Shown here: one piece after another, positions 7,828 through 15,625 of the stretch
Numbering within the stretch: the first letter of the stretch is position 1
How the letters are laid out: every line of letters begins with the position of its first letter
Origin: Reyranella sp. CPCC 100927
Lineage (GTDB): Bacteria; Pseudomonadota; Alphaproteobacteria; Reyranellales; Reyranellaceae
Length of the DNA: 64,000 nt
Direction: 5' to 3'
Assembly: GCF_007859315.1 (NCBI RefSeq)
Contig: NZ_VOHA01000002.1
Coordinates: 434,001 to 498,000, forward strand
Notes under the pieces: generated by a model
The model's input: the letters and a program-made list of their open reading frames with translations, nothing else
Told to the model about the DNA's origin: nothing
Databases searched by the model: none
Made by a program: the position numbers and the translations under genes

Positions 7828-8850
7828 ATGAAAAGGCTCGCAGGTTTGTTGCTGTCGACGGCGGCTGCCGTCGCCATGTCAGGCGCGGCATGGGCCGCCG
7901 ACTTCAAGATCGGCCTGTCCAACGGTTGGGTGGGCTCGGAATGGCGCACCCAGATGATCGAGGAGGCACAGGCCGCCGCGGCGGCCTGGAAGGCCAAGGG
8001 CCATAACGTCACGGTACTGGTGCAGAGCGCCAACGTCGACGTGCCCGGCCAGATCGCCCAGGTACGCAACTTCATCAACCAGGGCGTCAACGCCATCATC
8101 ATCAACCCCAACAGCCCGACGGCGTTCGATCCGGTGTTCGCGCAGGCCAAGGAGGCCGGCATCCTGGTGATCTCGACCGATGCCGAGGTGTCGTCGCCCG
8201 ACGCAGTCTATGTCGGCATCGACCAGAAGGCGTGGGGTGCCGCGGCCGCCGAGTGGCTCGCCAAGACCCTGGGCGGCAAGGGCAACGTGGTGGCCATCAA
8301 CGGCGTGGCCGGCCATCCCGCCAACCAGATGCGGGTGTCGGGCTACAAGGAGGTGTTTGCCAAGCATCCCGGCATCAAGCTGGTGAACGAGGTGAACGCC
8401 AACTGGGATCAGGCCCAGGGCCAGCAGGCGATGCAGAACCTGCTCGCCACCTACCCCGACATCAACGGCGTATGGGTGCAGGACGGCATGGCCGCCGGCG
8501 CCTGGAAGTCGATCATGGATGCCGGCAAGAGCGGACAGATCGCCGGCACCGGCGAGATCCGCAAGGACTTCATCGACCTGTGGACCAGCAAGAAGCTGAA
8601 CTCCGGCGCCTCGGTGAATCCCCCCGGCGTGATGGCGAGCGCGCTGAATGTCGCCGTCCTGATGCTGCAGAAGAAGCAGCTCAAGACGCCGGCGACCACC
8701 GGCCGCTACAAGAACGCGATGTATCTGCCGATCCCGTTCATCGACCAGGCCAACCTCGCCGACGCCGCCAAGAAGCTCGAGGGCAAGCCAGGACACTACT
8801 CCTACACCAGCCAGCTCTCGATCGCCGACGCCGAGGCGCTGTTCAAGTAG
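7828..8850 (+). CDS. sugar ABC transporter periplasmic binding protein (RbsB-like)
   Basis: A 340-residue type I periplasmic binding protein. A Sec signal peptide ends at AAWAA; the mature protein starts DFKIGLSNGWVGSEWRTQM, the first strand and loop of the ribose-binding-protein fold. Other family marks are QGVNAIIINPNSPTAF, ILVISTDAEV (hinge strand) and GVWVQDGMAAGAW. It delivers a sugar or polyol to the membrane complex encoded directly downstream. The start is supported by GGGAGGAAACG. The precise ligand is not readable. It is the first gene of the operon under the 7770-7799 promoter and is separated from the ATPase gene by a repeat-rich spacer. Confidence 0.9.
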   Translation: MKRLAGLLLSTAAAVAMSGAAWAADFKIGLSNGWVGSEWRTQMIEEAQAAAAAWKAKGHNVTVLVQSANVDVPGQIAQVRNFINQGVNAIIINPNSPTAFDPVFAQAKEAGILVISTDAEVSSPDAVYVGIDQKAWGAAAAEWLAKTLGGKGNVVAINGVAGHPANQMRVSGYKEVFAKHPGIKLVNEVNANWDQAQGQQAMQNLLATYPDINGVWVQDGMAAGAWKSIMDAGKSGQIAGTGEIRKDFIDLWTSKKLNSGASVNPPGVMASALNVAVLMLQKKQLKTPATTGRYKNAMYLPIPFIDQANLADAAKKLEGKPGHYSYTSQLSIADAEALFK

Positions 8851-8859
8851 ATATCATCA

Positions 8860-9003
8860 CCTCTCCGGCAGGCGGGAGAGGTCGACAGACGCGAAGCGGC
8901 CGGCGGGTGAGGGCCTAAGGGCGAGGCATCTCGTGTGTGGCCCCTCACCTTCCCATCGCGCTGGCGCACGATGGGCCCCTTCCTCTCCCGCGAGCGGGAG
9001 AGG
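8860..9003 (+). repeat. palindromic repeat cluster between binding protein and ATPase genes
   Basis: A 144-base intergenic mosaic. It opens with the hairpin CTCTCC-GGCAGGC-GGGAGAG and closes with CCTCTCCCGC-GA-GCGGGAGAGG (8982-9003). GGTGAGGGCC near 8916 pairs with GGCCCCTCACC near 8939. Such elements sit after highly expressed genes. Here it could stabilise the binding-protein message or stop part of transcription, giving more binding protein than ATPase. Confidence 0.65.
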
Positions 9004-9023
9004 AGATCAAGAGCAGATCGTCC

Positions 9024-10553
9024 ATGGCTAAACTGAAGCTCAGCGGCATCAGCAAGACCTACGGCGCCACCGTGGCGTTGCACGATGGCGCGCTCGCGGT
9101 CGACGCCGGCGACGTGCATGTGCTGATGGGCGCCAACGGCTCGGGCAAGAGCACACTGTGCAAGGTTATCGCCGGCAGCGTGCGGCCGGACGCTGGTGCC
9201 GTGCTGATCGACGACACGCCGGTCACCATCTCGGGCCCGCGCGTGGCGCGCGCGCTGGGTATCGGCGTTTTCTACCAGGAGCTCAGCCTCGCGGCGCGGC
9301 GCACGGTGGCGGAGAACATCTGCCTGCCCGACCTGCCGATGACGGCGGGCGTCCTGGTCGACCGCAAGGCGCTCGCCGCCAGGGCGGCGCGCACCATCGC
9401 GCTGTTCGACGGCGTCGCCGGCGACGGGTTCACCGCCGACGCCACGGTCGACAGCCTGCGCGCCGATCAGCGCCAGCTGGTCGAGATCATGAAGGCGCTG
9501 GCCAGCGAAGCACCCATTCTGATCTTCGACGAACCGACCTCGGCGCTGGACCGCGCCCAGGTCGAGCGCTTCTTCGCCATCATCCGCGACCTCAAGGCAC
9601 AGGGCCGCGCGATGATCTTCATCTCGCACCGCATGGACGAGATCACGGCGATCGGCGATCGCGTCACGGTGATCCGCGACGGCCGCACCGTCGGCACCTG
9701 GCGGTTGGACGAAACGGACACCGCCACCATCATCGCGCACATGGTGGGGGAGCGGAGCGAGCCCCCGGGAGCGCGGGCGTCCCGCCCGCCTCAAGACGAA
9801 ACCATGAGCGGGCCAGAGGCCCGCGCTCCCAGGGACATCGCACTCTCGGTTCGCGGCCTGGGCGGATCGGGCTTCACCGACGTCACGTTCGATCTGCATC
9901 GCGGCGAGATCCTGGGTTTCGGCGGCCTGCACGGCCAGGGGCAGTCCGCCGTGTTGCGGACTCTGTTCGGTGCCCTGCCCCGCTCGGCTGGCGACGTGAC
10001 GCGCGGCGATACCGCCCTGCCACTGCGAACACCGCGCGAAGCCATCCGCCGCGGCATCGCCTACGTGTCGGGTGATCGACGGCGTGACGGCGTGATCCAG
10101 GGCCGGCCGATTCTCGAGAACCTGACGCCGATCCACTATCTGCGCCAGCGACTGATGCTGGCGCGCCCCTCAGTGCTGCAGCAGAAGGCGCAGGCCGCCG
10201 TCGACGCCCTGAACACCAAGTTCGCCGGCTTCGCGCATGCGATCGACTCCCTGTCGGGCGGCAACCAGCAAAAGGTGGTGATCGCACGCTGGCTGATGGA
10301 CCGGCCCGACGTGCTGCTGCTGGACGACCCCACCAAGGGCATCGACCTGGCAGCCAAGGCCGATCTGTTCGCGCTGATCCGCACGCTGGCGCGCGACGGC
10401 ATGGCCATCGTGCTGTACTCGTCCGAGGATGCCGAGCTGCTGGGCAACGCCGACCGCATCCTGGTCTTCAACGGCGGACGCATCCGGCGCGAACTCGCTG
10501 GCGCCGACCGCACGCGCTACAACCTCTACCACGCCGCCTACGAGGCCGCGTGA
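9024..10553 (+). CDS. sugar ABC transporter ATPase (two NBDs) with an internal repeat-encoded insert
   Basis: A 509-residue RbsA/MglA-type ATPase with two nucleotide-binding domains. Domain 1 has Walker A GANGSGKST (residues 36-44), a degenerate signature SLRADQRQLVEI and Walker B ILIFDEPTSAL. Domain 2 has the degenerate P-loop GLHGQGQSA usual for this class, the signature LSGGNQQKV and Walker B LLLDDPTKGID. Between the domains (about residues 241-270) lies an unusual Pro/Arg/Ala-rich stretch, GARASRPP...MSGPEARAPR, encoded by a palindromic repeat also found outside genes at 56.9 and 59.2 kb. It leaves the frame intact and sits in the flexible linker, so the protein is probably still active. 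Confidence 0.9.
   Translation: MAKLKLSGISKTYGATVALHDGALAVDAGDVHVLMGANGSGKSTLCKVIAGSVRPDAGAVLIDDTPVTISGPRVARALGIGVFYQELSLAARRTVAENICLPDLPMTAGVLVDRKALAARAARTIALFDGVAGDGFTADATVDSLRADQRQLVEIMKALASEAPILIFDEPTSALDRAQVERFFAIIRDLKAQGRAMIFISHRMDEITAIGDRVTVIRDGRTVGTWRLDETDTATIIAHMVGERSEPPGARASRPPQDETMSGPEARAPRDIALSVRGLGGSGFTDVTFDLHRGEILGFGGLHGQGQSAVLRTLFGALPRSAGDVTRGDTALPLRTPREAIRRGIAYVSGDRRRDGVIQGRPILENLTPIHYLRQRLMLARPSVLQQKAQAAVDALNTKFAGFAHAIDSLSGGNQQKVVIARWLMDRPDVLLLDDPTKGIDLAAKADLFALIRTLARDGMAIVLYSSEDAELLGNADRILVFNGGRIRRELAGADRTRYNLYHAAYEAA
9745..9833 (+). repeat. nested palindromic element inside the ABC ATPase gene
   Basis: Two adjoining palindromes: GGGGGAGCGGAGCGAGCCCCC at 9745-9765, then GGGAGCGCGGGC at 9767-9778 pairing perfectly with GCCCGCGCTCCC at 9819-9830. 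The second part matches the elements at 56944-57028 and 59195-59284, which share the arms (C)CTGGGAGCGCGGGC and the inner ATGAGCGGG. This copy is in frame within a coding sequence, comparable in principle to the Rickettsia palindromic elements. Confidence 0.8.
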
Positions 10554-10555
10554 TC

Positions 10556-11500
10556 ATGACGGCCATGAAGCGCTATCCGTTCCTGCCGGCGCTGGTGATC
10601 CTGGTCGTGCTGCTGGTGTTGAACGGCGCCTTTCAGCCCCGTAGCGTCAGCGTCGCGGGCATGACGGGCCTGGCCAAGACGTACCTCGCGCTGATGCTGC
10701 TGGCGATCGGGCAGACCTACGTCGTCTACGCCGGCGACATCGATCTGTCGGCCGGCGCGATCGTGTCGCTGGTGAACGTCAGCGTCGTGTTGCTGATGGA
10801 GCATTGGGGCGGTGACGGGCTCTCGGTATTGGCCGCGATCGCCATCGGCCTGGCGACAGGCCTGGCCTGCGGATTGATCAATGGCGTGGTGGTGGCGGCG
10901 CTGCGATTGCAGGCGATCGTGGCGACGTTCGCCACCAGCATCTTCTTCATGGGGCTGGCGCTGCATCTGATGCCGGTTGCCGGCACGCCGGCGCCGGCCG
11001 CGTTCTGGCGCACCTATGGCGGCCGCGTGCTGGAGGTGCCGTTCGTGTTCTGGGCCATCATCGCACTGGCCGCCCTGCTCACCATCCTGGCCCGCACCCG
11101 ACTGGCGCTGCAGCTGCTGGCCGTCGGCGACGATGCGCAAGGCGCCTACCAGAGCGGCCTGCCGGCAACCGCCATCCGCATCAAGGGCTACGCGCTGTGT
11201 GGCGCGTTCGCGGCATTGGCCGCCCTGTGTGTCACCGGCGACACCGCCAGTGGCGATCCCCTGGTGGGCGGCAAGATGACCCTGTTCTCGATCGCCGCCG
11301 TGGTGCTGGGCGGCAGCGCGCTGTCAGGCGGGCACGGCACCGTGGTCGGCTCGCTGATCGGCGCGCTGATCATCGGCCTGATCGGCTCGCTGGTGTATTT
11401 CGTAGGCACACCCTCGGAATGGCAGAACCTGGTGCAGGGCGTCGCCATCCTGCTGGCGCTGATGGCCGGCATCCTCGTCGGCCGCAAGGCGCGCGCATGA
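10556..11500 (+). CDS. sugar ABC transporter permease 1
   Basis: An inner-membrane permease of the RbsC-type (BPD_transp_2) family, about 314 residues with eight to ten hydrophobic helices. The family fingerprint is the loop YAGDIDLSAGAIVSLVN, matching the GGIDLSVG motif, and later VLGGSALSGGHGTVVGSLIGA. The ATPase stop overlaps a GTG at 10550, six bases before the ATG chosen here; either may be the true start. It pairs with the second permease to form the membrane channel, with the double-domain ATPase on the inside. Confidence 0.9.
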   Translation: MTAMKRYPFLPALVILVVLLVLNGAFQPRSVSVAGMTGLAKTYLALMLLAIGQTYVVYAGDIDLSAGAIVSLVNVSVVLLMEHWGGDGLSVLAAIAIGLATGLACGLINGVVVAALRLQAIVATFATSIFFMGLALHLMPVAGTPAPAAFWRTYGGRVLEVPFVFWAIIALAALLTILARTRLALQLLAVGDDAQGAYQSGLPATAIRIKGYALCGAFAALAALCVTGDTASGDPLVGGKMTLFSIAAVVLGGSALSGGHGTVVGSLIGALIIGLIGSLVYFVGTPSEWQNLVQGVAILLALMAGILVGRKARA

Positions 11501-12453
11501 CGACGCTCGCGGCCCTCGCCACCCGCCCGCTGGTGATCGCGCTGGCGCTGATCGTGCTGCTGCTGGCGCTGGGCCAGGCCCTGTCACCGGGTTTCGCCTC
11601 GGCGCAGCAGATCCTGCGGCTGCTGATCGTGGCGGCGCTGCTGGGCATCGTGGCGGCGGGACAGAACCTCGTGATCCTGGGTGGCCGCGAAGGCATCGAC
11701 CTGTCGGTGGGCGGCGTGGTGTCGCTGTCGGCGATCATCGCCGGCAACCTGATGAACGGCGCCGACGCCGGCATCCCGCTTGCCGTCCTGGCTTGCGTGC
11801 TGATCGGCGCCCTGTTCGGCCTGCTGAATGGGCTGGGCGTCACCTTGTTGCGTATCCCGCCGCTGGTCATGACGCTCGGCATGCTGGGCGTGCTGCAAGG
11901 CCTGCTGGTGGTGGTGCGCCAGGGCATCCCGTCGGGCCGCGCCGCGCCTGGGCTGTCGAGCTTCGTATCACAGCCTTTCCTGCTGGGCTTGCCTGGCATC
12001 CTCTGGCTGTGGATCGCCGTCGGCATCGTGCTGGCACTGCTGCTGAGCCGCACCGTGTTCGGCCACCGCATCTATGCCATCGGCGCCAACGAGCATGCCG
12101 CCACCATGGCCGGCGTGCCGGTGAAGGCGGTGCGCATCGCGCTGTTCACGTTGTCGGGCATCTTCGCGGCGATCGCCGGCATCTGCCTGCTGGGCTACTC
12201 CGGCTCCTCGTTCGCCAATGTCGGCGAGCAGTACATGCTGCCCTCGATCATCGCCGTGGTGTTCGGCGGCACGCCGCTGTCGGGCGGCAAAGGCGGCTAC
12301 ACCGGCACCATGGCCGGCGCCGTGCTGCTGGTGATCCTGCAGAGCATCCTGACCACGTTGAACATCGACGAGTCCGGCCGCCAGATGGTGTTCGGCGCCA
12401 CCTTGCTGGTGCTGATGCTGTTCTATGGCCGCGGGCGGGCGATGCGCGCATGA
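11497..12453 (+). CDS. sugar ABC transporter permease 2
   Basis: A 318-residue paralogue of the preceding permease. It shows GGREGIDLSVGGVVSLSA and VVFGGTPLSGGKGGYTGTMAGA, both hallmarks of RbsC-type permeases, and about nine membrane helices. Its ATG overlaps the stop of permease 1 (ATGA), so the two are translationally coupled and probably form a heterodimer, as in rhamnose or autoinducer-2 importers, rather than the RbsC homodimer. The next gene, the LacI regulator, overlaps it in the same way. Confidence 0.9.
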   Translation: MTTLAALATRPLVIALALIVLLLALGQALSPGFASAQQILRLLIVAALLGIVAAGQNLVILGGREGIDLSVGGVVSLSAIIAGNLMNGADAGIPLAVLACVLIGALFGLLNGLGVTLLRIPPLVMTLGMLGVLQGLLVVVRQGIPSGRAAPGLSSFVSQPFLLGLPGILWLWIAVGIVLALLLSRTVFGHRIYAIGANEHAATMAGVPVKAVRIALFTLSGIFAAIAGICLLGYSGSSFANVGEQYMLPSIIAVVFGGTPLSGGKGGYTGTMAGAVLLVILQSILTTLNIDESGRQMVFGATLLVLMLFYGRGRAMRA

Positions 12454-13568
12454 CCGGCCGCGCCAAGATCAAGGACATCGCCCGCCGCGCGCGCGTGTCG
12501 CCCGCCACGGTCTCGCGCGCGTTGTCCGACAGCGGCCTGGTGGCAGAGCCTACCCTGTCGCGCATCCGCGAGGCGGCCCGCACCTTGAACTACCGGCCCA
12601 ACGTCAGCGCCCGCAACCTGCGCACGCGGCGCTCGATGGCGGTGTTGATGGTGGTGCGCGACATCGGCAATCCGTTCTACCTCGACATCGTGAAGGGCGT
12701 CGAAGCCGCCGCGCGCGCGTCAGGCTACGTCGTGCTGATGGGCAATACCGAGAACGATCCCGAGCGCGAGGTCGAGTATTTCGACATGCTGCGCGATGGC
12801 CATGCCGACGGCATGATCCTGATGACCGGCAAGCTGCCGGGTTTCGGCAGCGATCGCCTGGCCGACCGGCCGGTGGTGGTGGCATCGGAGATCATCGACG
12901 GCACGGATTTTCCGCATGTGCAGATCGACAACGTGGCAGCGGCGGCCACGGCCGTACGCCACCTGATCGATCTCGGTCATCGGCGGATCGCGCATATTTC
13001 GGGCCCGGTGCCGGAAGTGCTGTCGGTGCACCGCCAGCAGGGCTACCGCAAGGCCATGGCCGCCGCCGGCCTGCGCGCGCCACGCGGCTACATCCAGCGC
13101 GGCGACTATCTGCTGGCCAGCGGACGGGCGTGCTGCCAGGCGCTGCTTGACCTGCCGGCGCCGCCGACGGCGATCTTCTGCGCCAACGACGAGATGGCGT
13201 TCGGCGCCATCCACGAGTTGCACCAGCGCGGCCACGACGTGCCGCGCGATTTCTCGGTCGTTGGTTTCGACGATCTCTATCTCAGCGAAGCGTTTTATCC
13301 GCCGCTGACCACGATCAGCCAGCCGCGCGCCGACATCGGCCGCCGCGCGATGACGACGCTGCTGGACGTCATGTCGGGCGAGCGGCGCGCACGCACGCCA
13401 GTGATCCTGCCGACGGAGCTCAAGGTACGCGGCACGACGTCCTCCCCACGCCGTGGCAAGAACGACCTTTCGCGAAACGAAGATTCACCACAGAGGCACA
13501 GAGACACAGAGGCACACAGAGAGAAGACAAGCCGCGCGCCTCCGGCGCGCAAACATTCTTCTCTGTGA
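12450..13568 (+). CDS. LacI family transcriptional regulator with a repeat-derived tail
   Basis: A 372-residue regulator: N-terminal helix-turn-helix (IKDIARRARVSPATVSRAL), hinge helix region NVSARNLRTRRS, then a periplasmic-binding-protein-like sensor domain (IGNPFYLDIVKGVEAAA, TAIFCANDEMAFGA, SVVGFDDLYLSEAFYPPLTT). It overlaps permease 2 by ATGA and probably acts on the LacI-type operator at 7771-7784. A normal protein of this family would end near the VILPTELKVRGTT segment. About 35 further residues (including SPQRHRDTEAHREK) come from the repeat at 13480-13594, so the C-terminus was extended or replaced by repeat DNA. The ligand is presumably the transported sugar or its first metabolite. 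Confidence 0.9.
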   Translation: MTGRAKIKDIARRARVSPATVSRALSDSGLVAEPTLSRIREAARTLNYRPNVSARNLRTRRSMAVLMVVRDIGNPFYLDIVKGVEAAARASGYVVLMGNTENDPEREVEYFDMLRDGHADGMILMTGKLPGFGSDRLADRPVVVASEIIDGTDFPHVQIDNVAAAATAVRHLIDLGHRRIAHISGPVPEVLSVHRQQGYRKAMAAAGLRAPRGYIQRGDYLLASGRACCQALLDLPAPPTAIFCANDEMAFGAIHELHQRGHDVPRDFSVVGFDDLYLSEAFYPPLTTISQPRADIGRRAMTTLLDVMSGERRARTPVILPTELKVRGTTSSPRRGKNDLSRNEDSPQRHRDTEAHREKTSRAPPARKHSSL

Positions 13569-13594
13569 TCCTCTGTGTCTCTGTGGTGAATCTT
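13480..13594 (+). repeat. 115-bp CACAGAG-type inverted repeat overlapping the LacI gene end
   Basis: The left arm begins AAGATTCACCACAGAG (13480) and the right arm ends with its exact complement CTCTGTGGTGAATCTT (13594). Both arms are built from CACAGAG-like short repeats; the left arm is ten bases longer. The centre holds a separate hairpin GCGCGCC-TCC-GGCGCGC (13534-13550). It supplies the last codons and stop of the LacI gene and may also act as a terminator. Confidence 0.8.
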
Positions 13595-13684
13595 GCGATC
13601 GCTCGAAGAGGAAGATGTGTGCGATGGACGCACCGCAAGATCCTTCGCTTCGCTCAGGATAACGGGAAAACAACGAGGTACGAT

Positions 13685-14929
13685 ATGACCGGTTCAACCC
13701 CATCGCGGCTGCGGGTCGGCTTCGTCGGCACAGGCTTCATCGCCCACTTCCATTTGAAATCGATGGTCGGCGTGCGCGATATCGACGTGACTGCTGTCCA
13801 TAGCCGCAGCGCCGCCAACCGCGAACGTTTCATCGCGGCGGTCGACCAACTCGAGTTGGGCACCTGCCGCGGCTACGATACGCTCGAAGGGTTGCTGCAG
13901 GCCGACGACGTCGATGCCATCTGGATCCTGTCGCCCAACGACACGCGCCTGGCCGTCATGCGCACCATCCATGCCGCGGTCACGGCCGGCCGCTCCAAGG
14001 TGTTCGCCGTCGCCTGCGAGAAGCCGCTGGCGCGCACGGTAGCCGAGGCGCGCGAGATGCTGCGCCTGGCCGAGGATGCCAAGCTCAACCACGGCTATCT
14101 CGAGAACCAGGTGTTCGCCACGCCGGTGTTGCGCGGCAAGGAGATCGTCTGGCGCCGCGCCGCGTCGGTCACCGGCCGCCCCTATCTCGCGCGCGCCGCC
14201 GAGGAACATTCCGGTCCGCACGAGCCGTGGTTCTGGCAGGGCGACAAGCAGGGCGGCGGCGTGCTGTCGGACATGATGTGCCACAGCGTCGAGGTAGCGC
14301 GGCATCTGCTGACGGCGCCCGGCGCGCCGCGCGGCTCGCTGAAGGTGACGTCGGTGAACGGCACGGTGGCCAACCTGAAATGGACACGGCCGGCCTATGC
14401 CGATGCGCTCAAGAAGCGCTATGGCGCCGAGGTCGACTACCGCACGCGGCCGGCCGAGGACTTCGCGCGCGGCACGGTGACGCTCGAGGACCAGGACGGC
14501 AATCCGCTGATGATCGAGGCCACGACGTCATGGGCCTATGTCGGCGCTGGCCTGCGCATCCAGCTCGAGCTGCTGGGCCCGGAATACGCGATGGAGTTCA
14601 ACTCGCTGTCGACCGGCCTGCGAGTCTTCATGTCGCGTGCCGTCACCGGCGCCGAGGGCGAGGATCTGGTCGAAAAGCAGAACGCCGAGCAGGGCCTGAT
14701 GCCGGTGCTGGAGGACGAGGCCGGCGTCTATGGCTACACCGACGAGAACCGCCACATGGTGCGCTGCTTCCGCACCGGCGAAACGCCGCTGGAGACCTTT
14801 CACGACGGGCTGGCGGTGATCGAGATCCTAATGGGCCTCTACCGCTCGGCCGAAATCGGCGCCACGGTGCACTTCCCCGCGCCGGAGCTGGAGACCTACA
14901 TTCCACCGGTTGCGCGCCCGCGAGGCTGA
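13685..14929 (+). CDS. Gfo/Idh/MocA family oxidoreductase
   Basis: A 414-residue NAD(P)-dependent sugar or cyclitol dehydrogenase. The N-terminal Rossmann fold shows VGFVGTGFIAHFHL and the family's catalytic E-K-P at about residues 112-114 (CEKPLA). The C-terminal half is the alpha/beta substrate domain (GGGVLSDMMCHSVEVARHLL carries the conserved histidine region). The gene lies downstream of the LacI regulator, separated by the 13480-13594 repeat and about 90 bases, and probably oxidises the sugar imported by the ABC system. Substrate candidates include inositols and aldoses; the sequence alone does not decide. Confidence 0.85.
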   Translation: MTGSTPSRLRVGFVGTGFIAHFHLKSMVGVRDIDVTAVHSRSAANRERFIAAVDQLELGTCRGYDTLEGLLQADDVDAIWILSPNDTRLAVMRTIHAAVTAGRSKVFAVACEKPLARTVAEAREMLRLAEDAKLNHGYLENQVFATPVLRGKEIVWRRAASVTGRPYLARAAEEHSGPHEPWFWQGDKQGGGVLSDMMCHSVEVARHLLTAPGAPRGSLKVTSVNGTVANLKWTRPAYADALKKRYGAEVDYRTRPAEDFARGTVTLEDQDGNPLMIEATTSWAYVGAGLRIQLELLGPEYAMEFNSLSTGLRVFMSRAVTGAEGEDLVEKQNAEQGLMPVLEDEAGVYGYTDENRHMVRCFRTGETPLETFHDGLAVIEILMGLYRSAEIGATVHFPAPELETYIPPVARPRG

Positions 14930-15027
14930 AATCCGCAGAACGGCACAAGCGAACTTAATAGGGGTATGATTAAAGATTCCTCGCGTCGCCGCTGATAACA
15001 GCGTTACGTGTGGCGCGGGAGGTGCAC

Positions 15028-15489
15028 ATGGAAATCAACGGCGTTGCTCATACCTTCATCATCGTGGGGAACTTCCAGACAGCACGCATCTTCTACGGAC
15101 AGCTGCTGCCGTTCCTCGGGATGAAAATCGTGGCCGACACGGCCAACACTTTCTACGGCGTCGGCGGCCGCACCGGGTTCGGCATCCACGCACCCTCACC
15201 CGAGGTCGCCGGCCAGCGCTTCCGCCAGGGCGCGGTCGGCCTGCACCATCACTGCTGGCGTGCCCGTGAGCGCGCCGATGTCGATGAAGCGCATGCCTTC
15301 CTGGTGAAGATCGGCGCCCGCATCGTGCACGCACCGCAAGAGGACGCCTTCGCGCCCGGCTACTACTCGGTGCTGTTCGAGGATCCCGACGGCACGCGGC
15401 TGGAGATCAACCACGTGCCCGGCCAGGGCCTGCTGACCCCCGGCGCGCGCATCGGCGGCGGCTACCAGGACGGCACGCAGAACGGGTGA
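15028..15489 (+). CDS. VOC (glyoxalase/bleomycin resistance) family protein
   Basis: A 153-residue vicinal-oxygen-chelate protein made of two beta-alpha-beta-beta-beta modules: GVAHTFIIVGNFQTARIFYGQLLPFLG at the start and YYSVLFEDPDGTRLEINHVPG at the end. The terminal ExNH motif holds the usual metal-binding glutamate. ATG 15028 follows GGGAGG by five bases. Known relatives include lyases, isomerases and dioxygenases. It may act on an intermediate of the upstream sugar pathway, but it has its own roughly 100-base upstream gap, so the link is only positional. Confidence 0.8.
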   Translation: MEINGVAHTFIIVGNFQTARIFYGQLLPFLGMKIVADTANTFYGVGGRTGFGIHAPSPEVAGQRFRQGAVGLHHHCWRARERADVDEAHAFLVKIGARIVHAPQEDAFAPGYYSVLFEDPDGTRLEINHVPGQGLLTPGARIGGGYQDGTQNG

Positions 15490-15496
15490 CGCGTTT

Positions 15497-15620
15497 CCTC
15501 CCCACGCAGTGGGGAGGTGCCCCGAAGGGGCGGAGGGGAGCCGACGTGGTCTTTGTTATCAAGAGCTCGTCGGGTCCCCCTCCGGCCTTCGGCCACCTCC
15601 CCCAACTTTCGTTGGGGGAG
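15497..15620. repeat. GC-rich hairpin repeats between convergent genes
   Basis: The spacer between the VOC gene and the convergent TRAP permease holds CCTCCCCACGCAGTGGGGAGG (15497-15517) and, 80 bases on, CTCCCCCAAC-TTTC-GTTGGGGGAG (15597-15620). The intervening GGGTCCCCCTCCGG/CCACC segments are also partly self-complementary. They are probably dispersed repeats that double as bidirectional terminators. Confidence 0.65.
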
Positions 15621-15625
15621 GGAAT

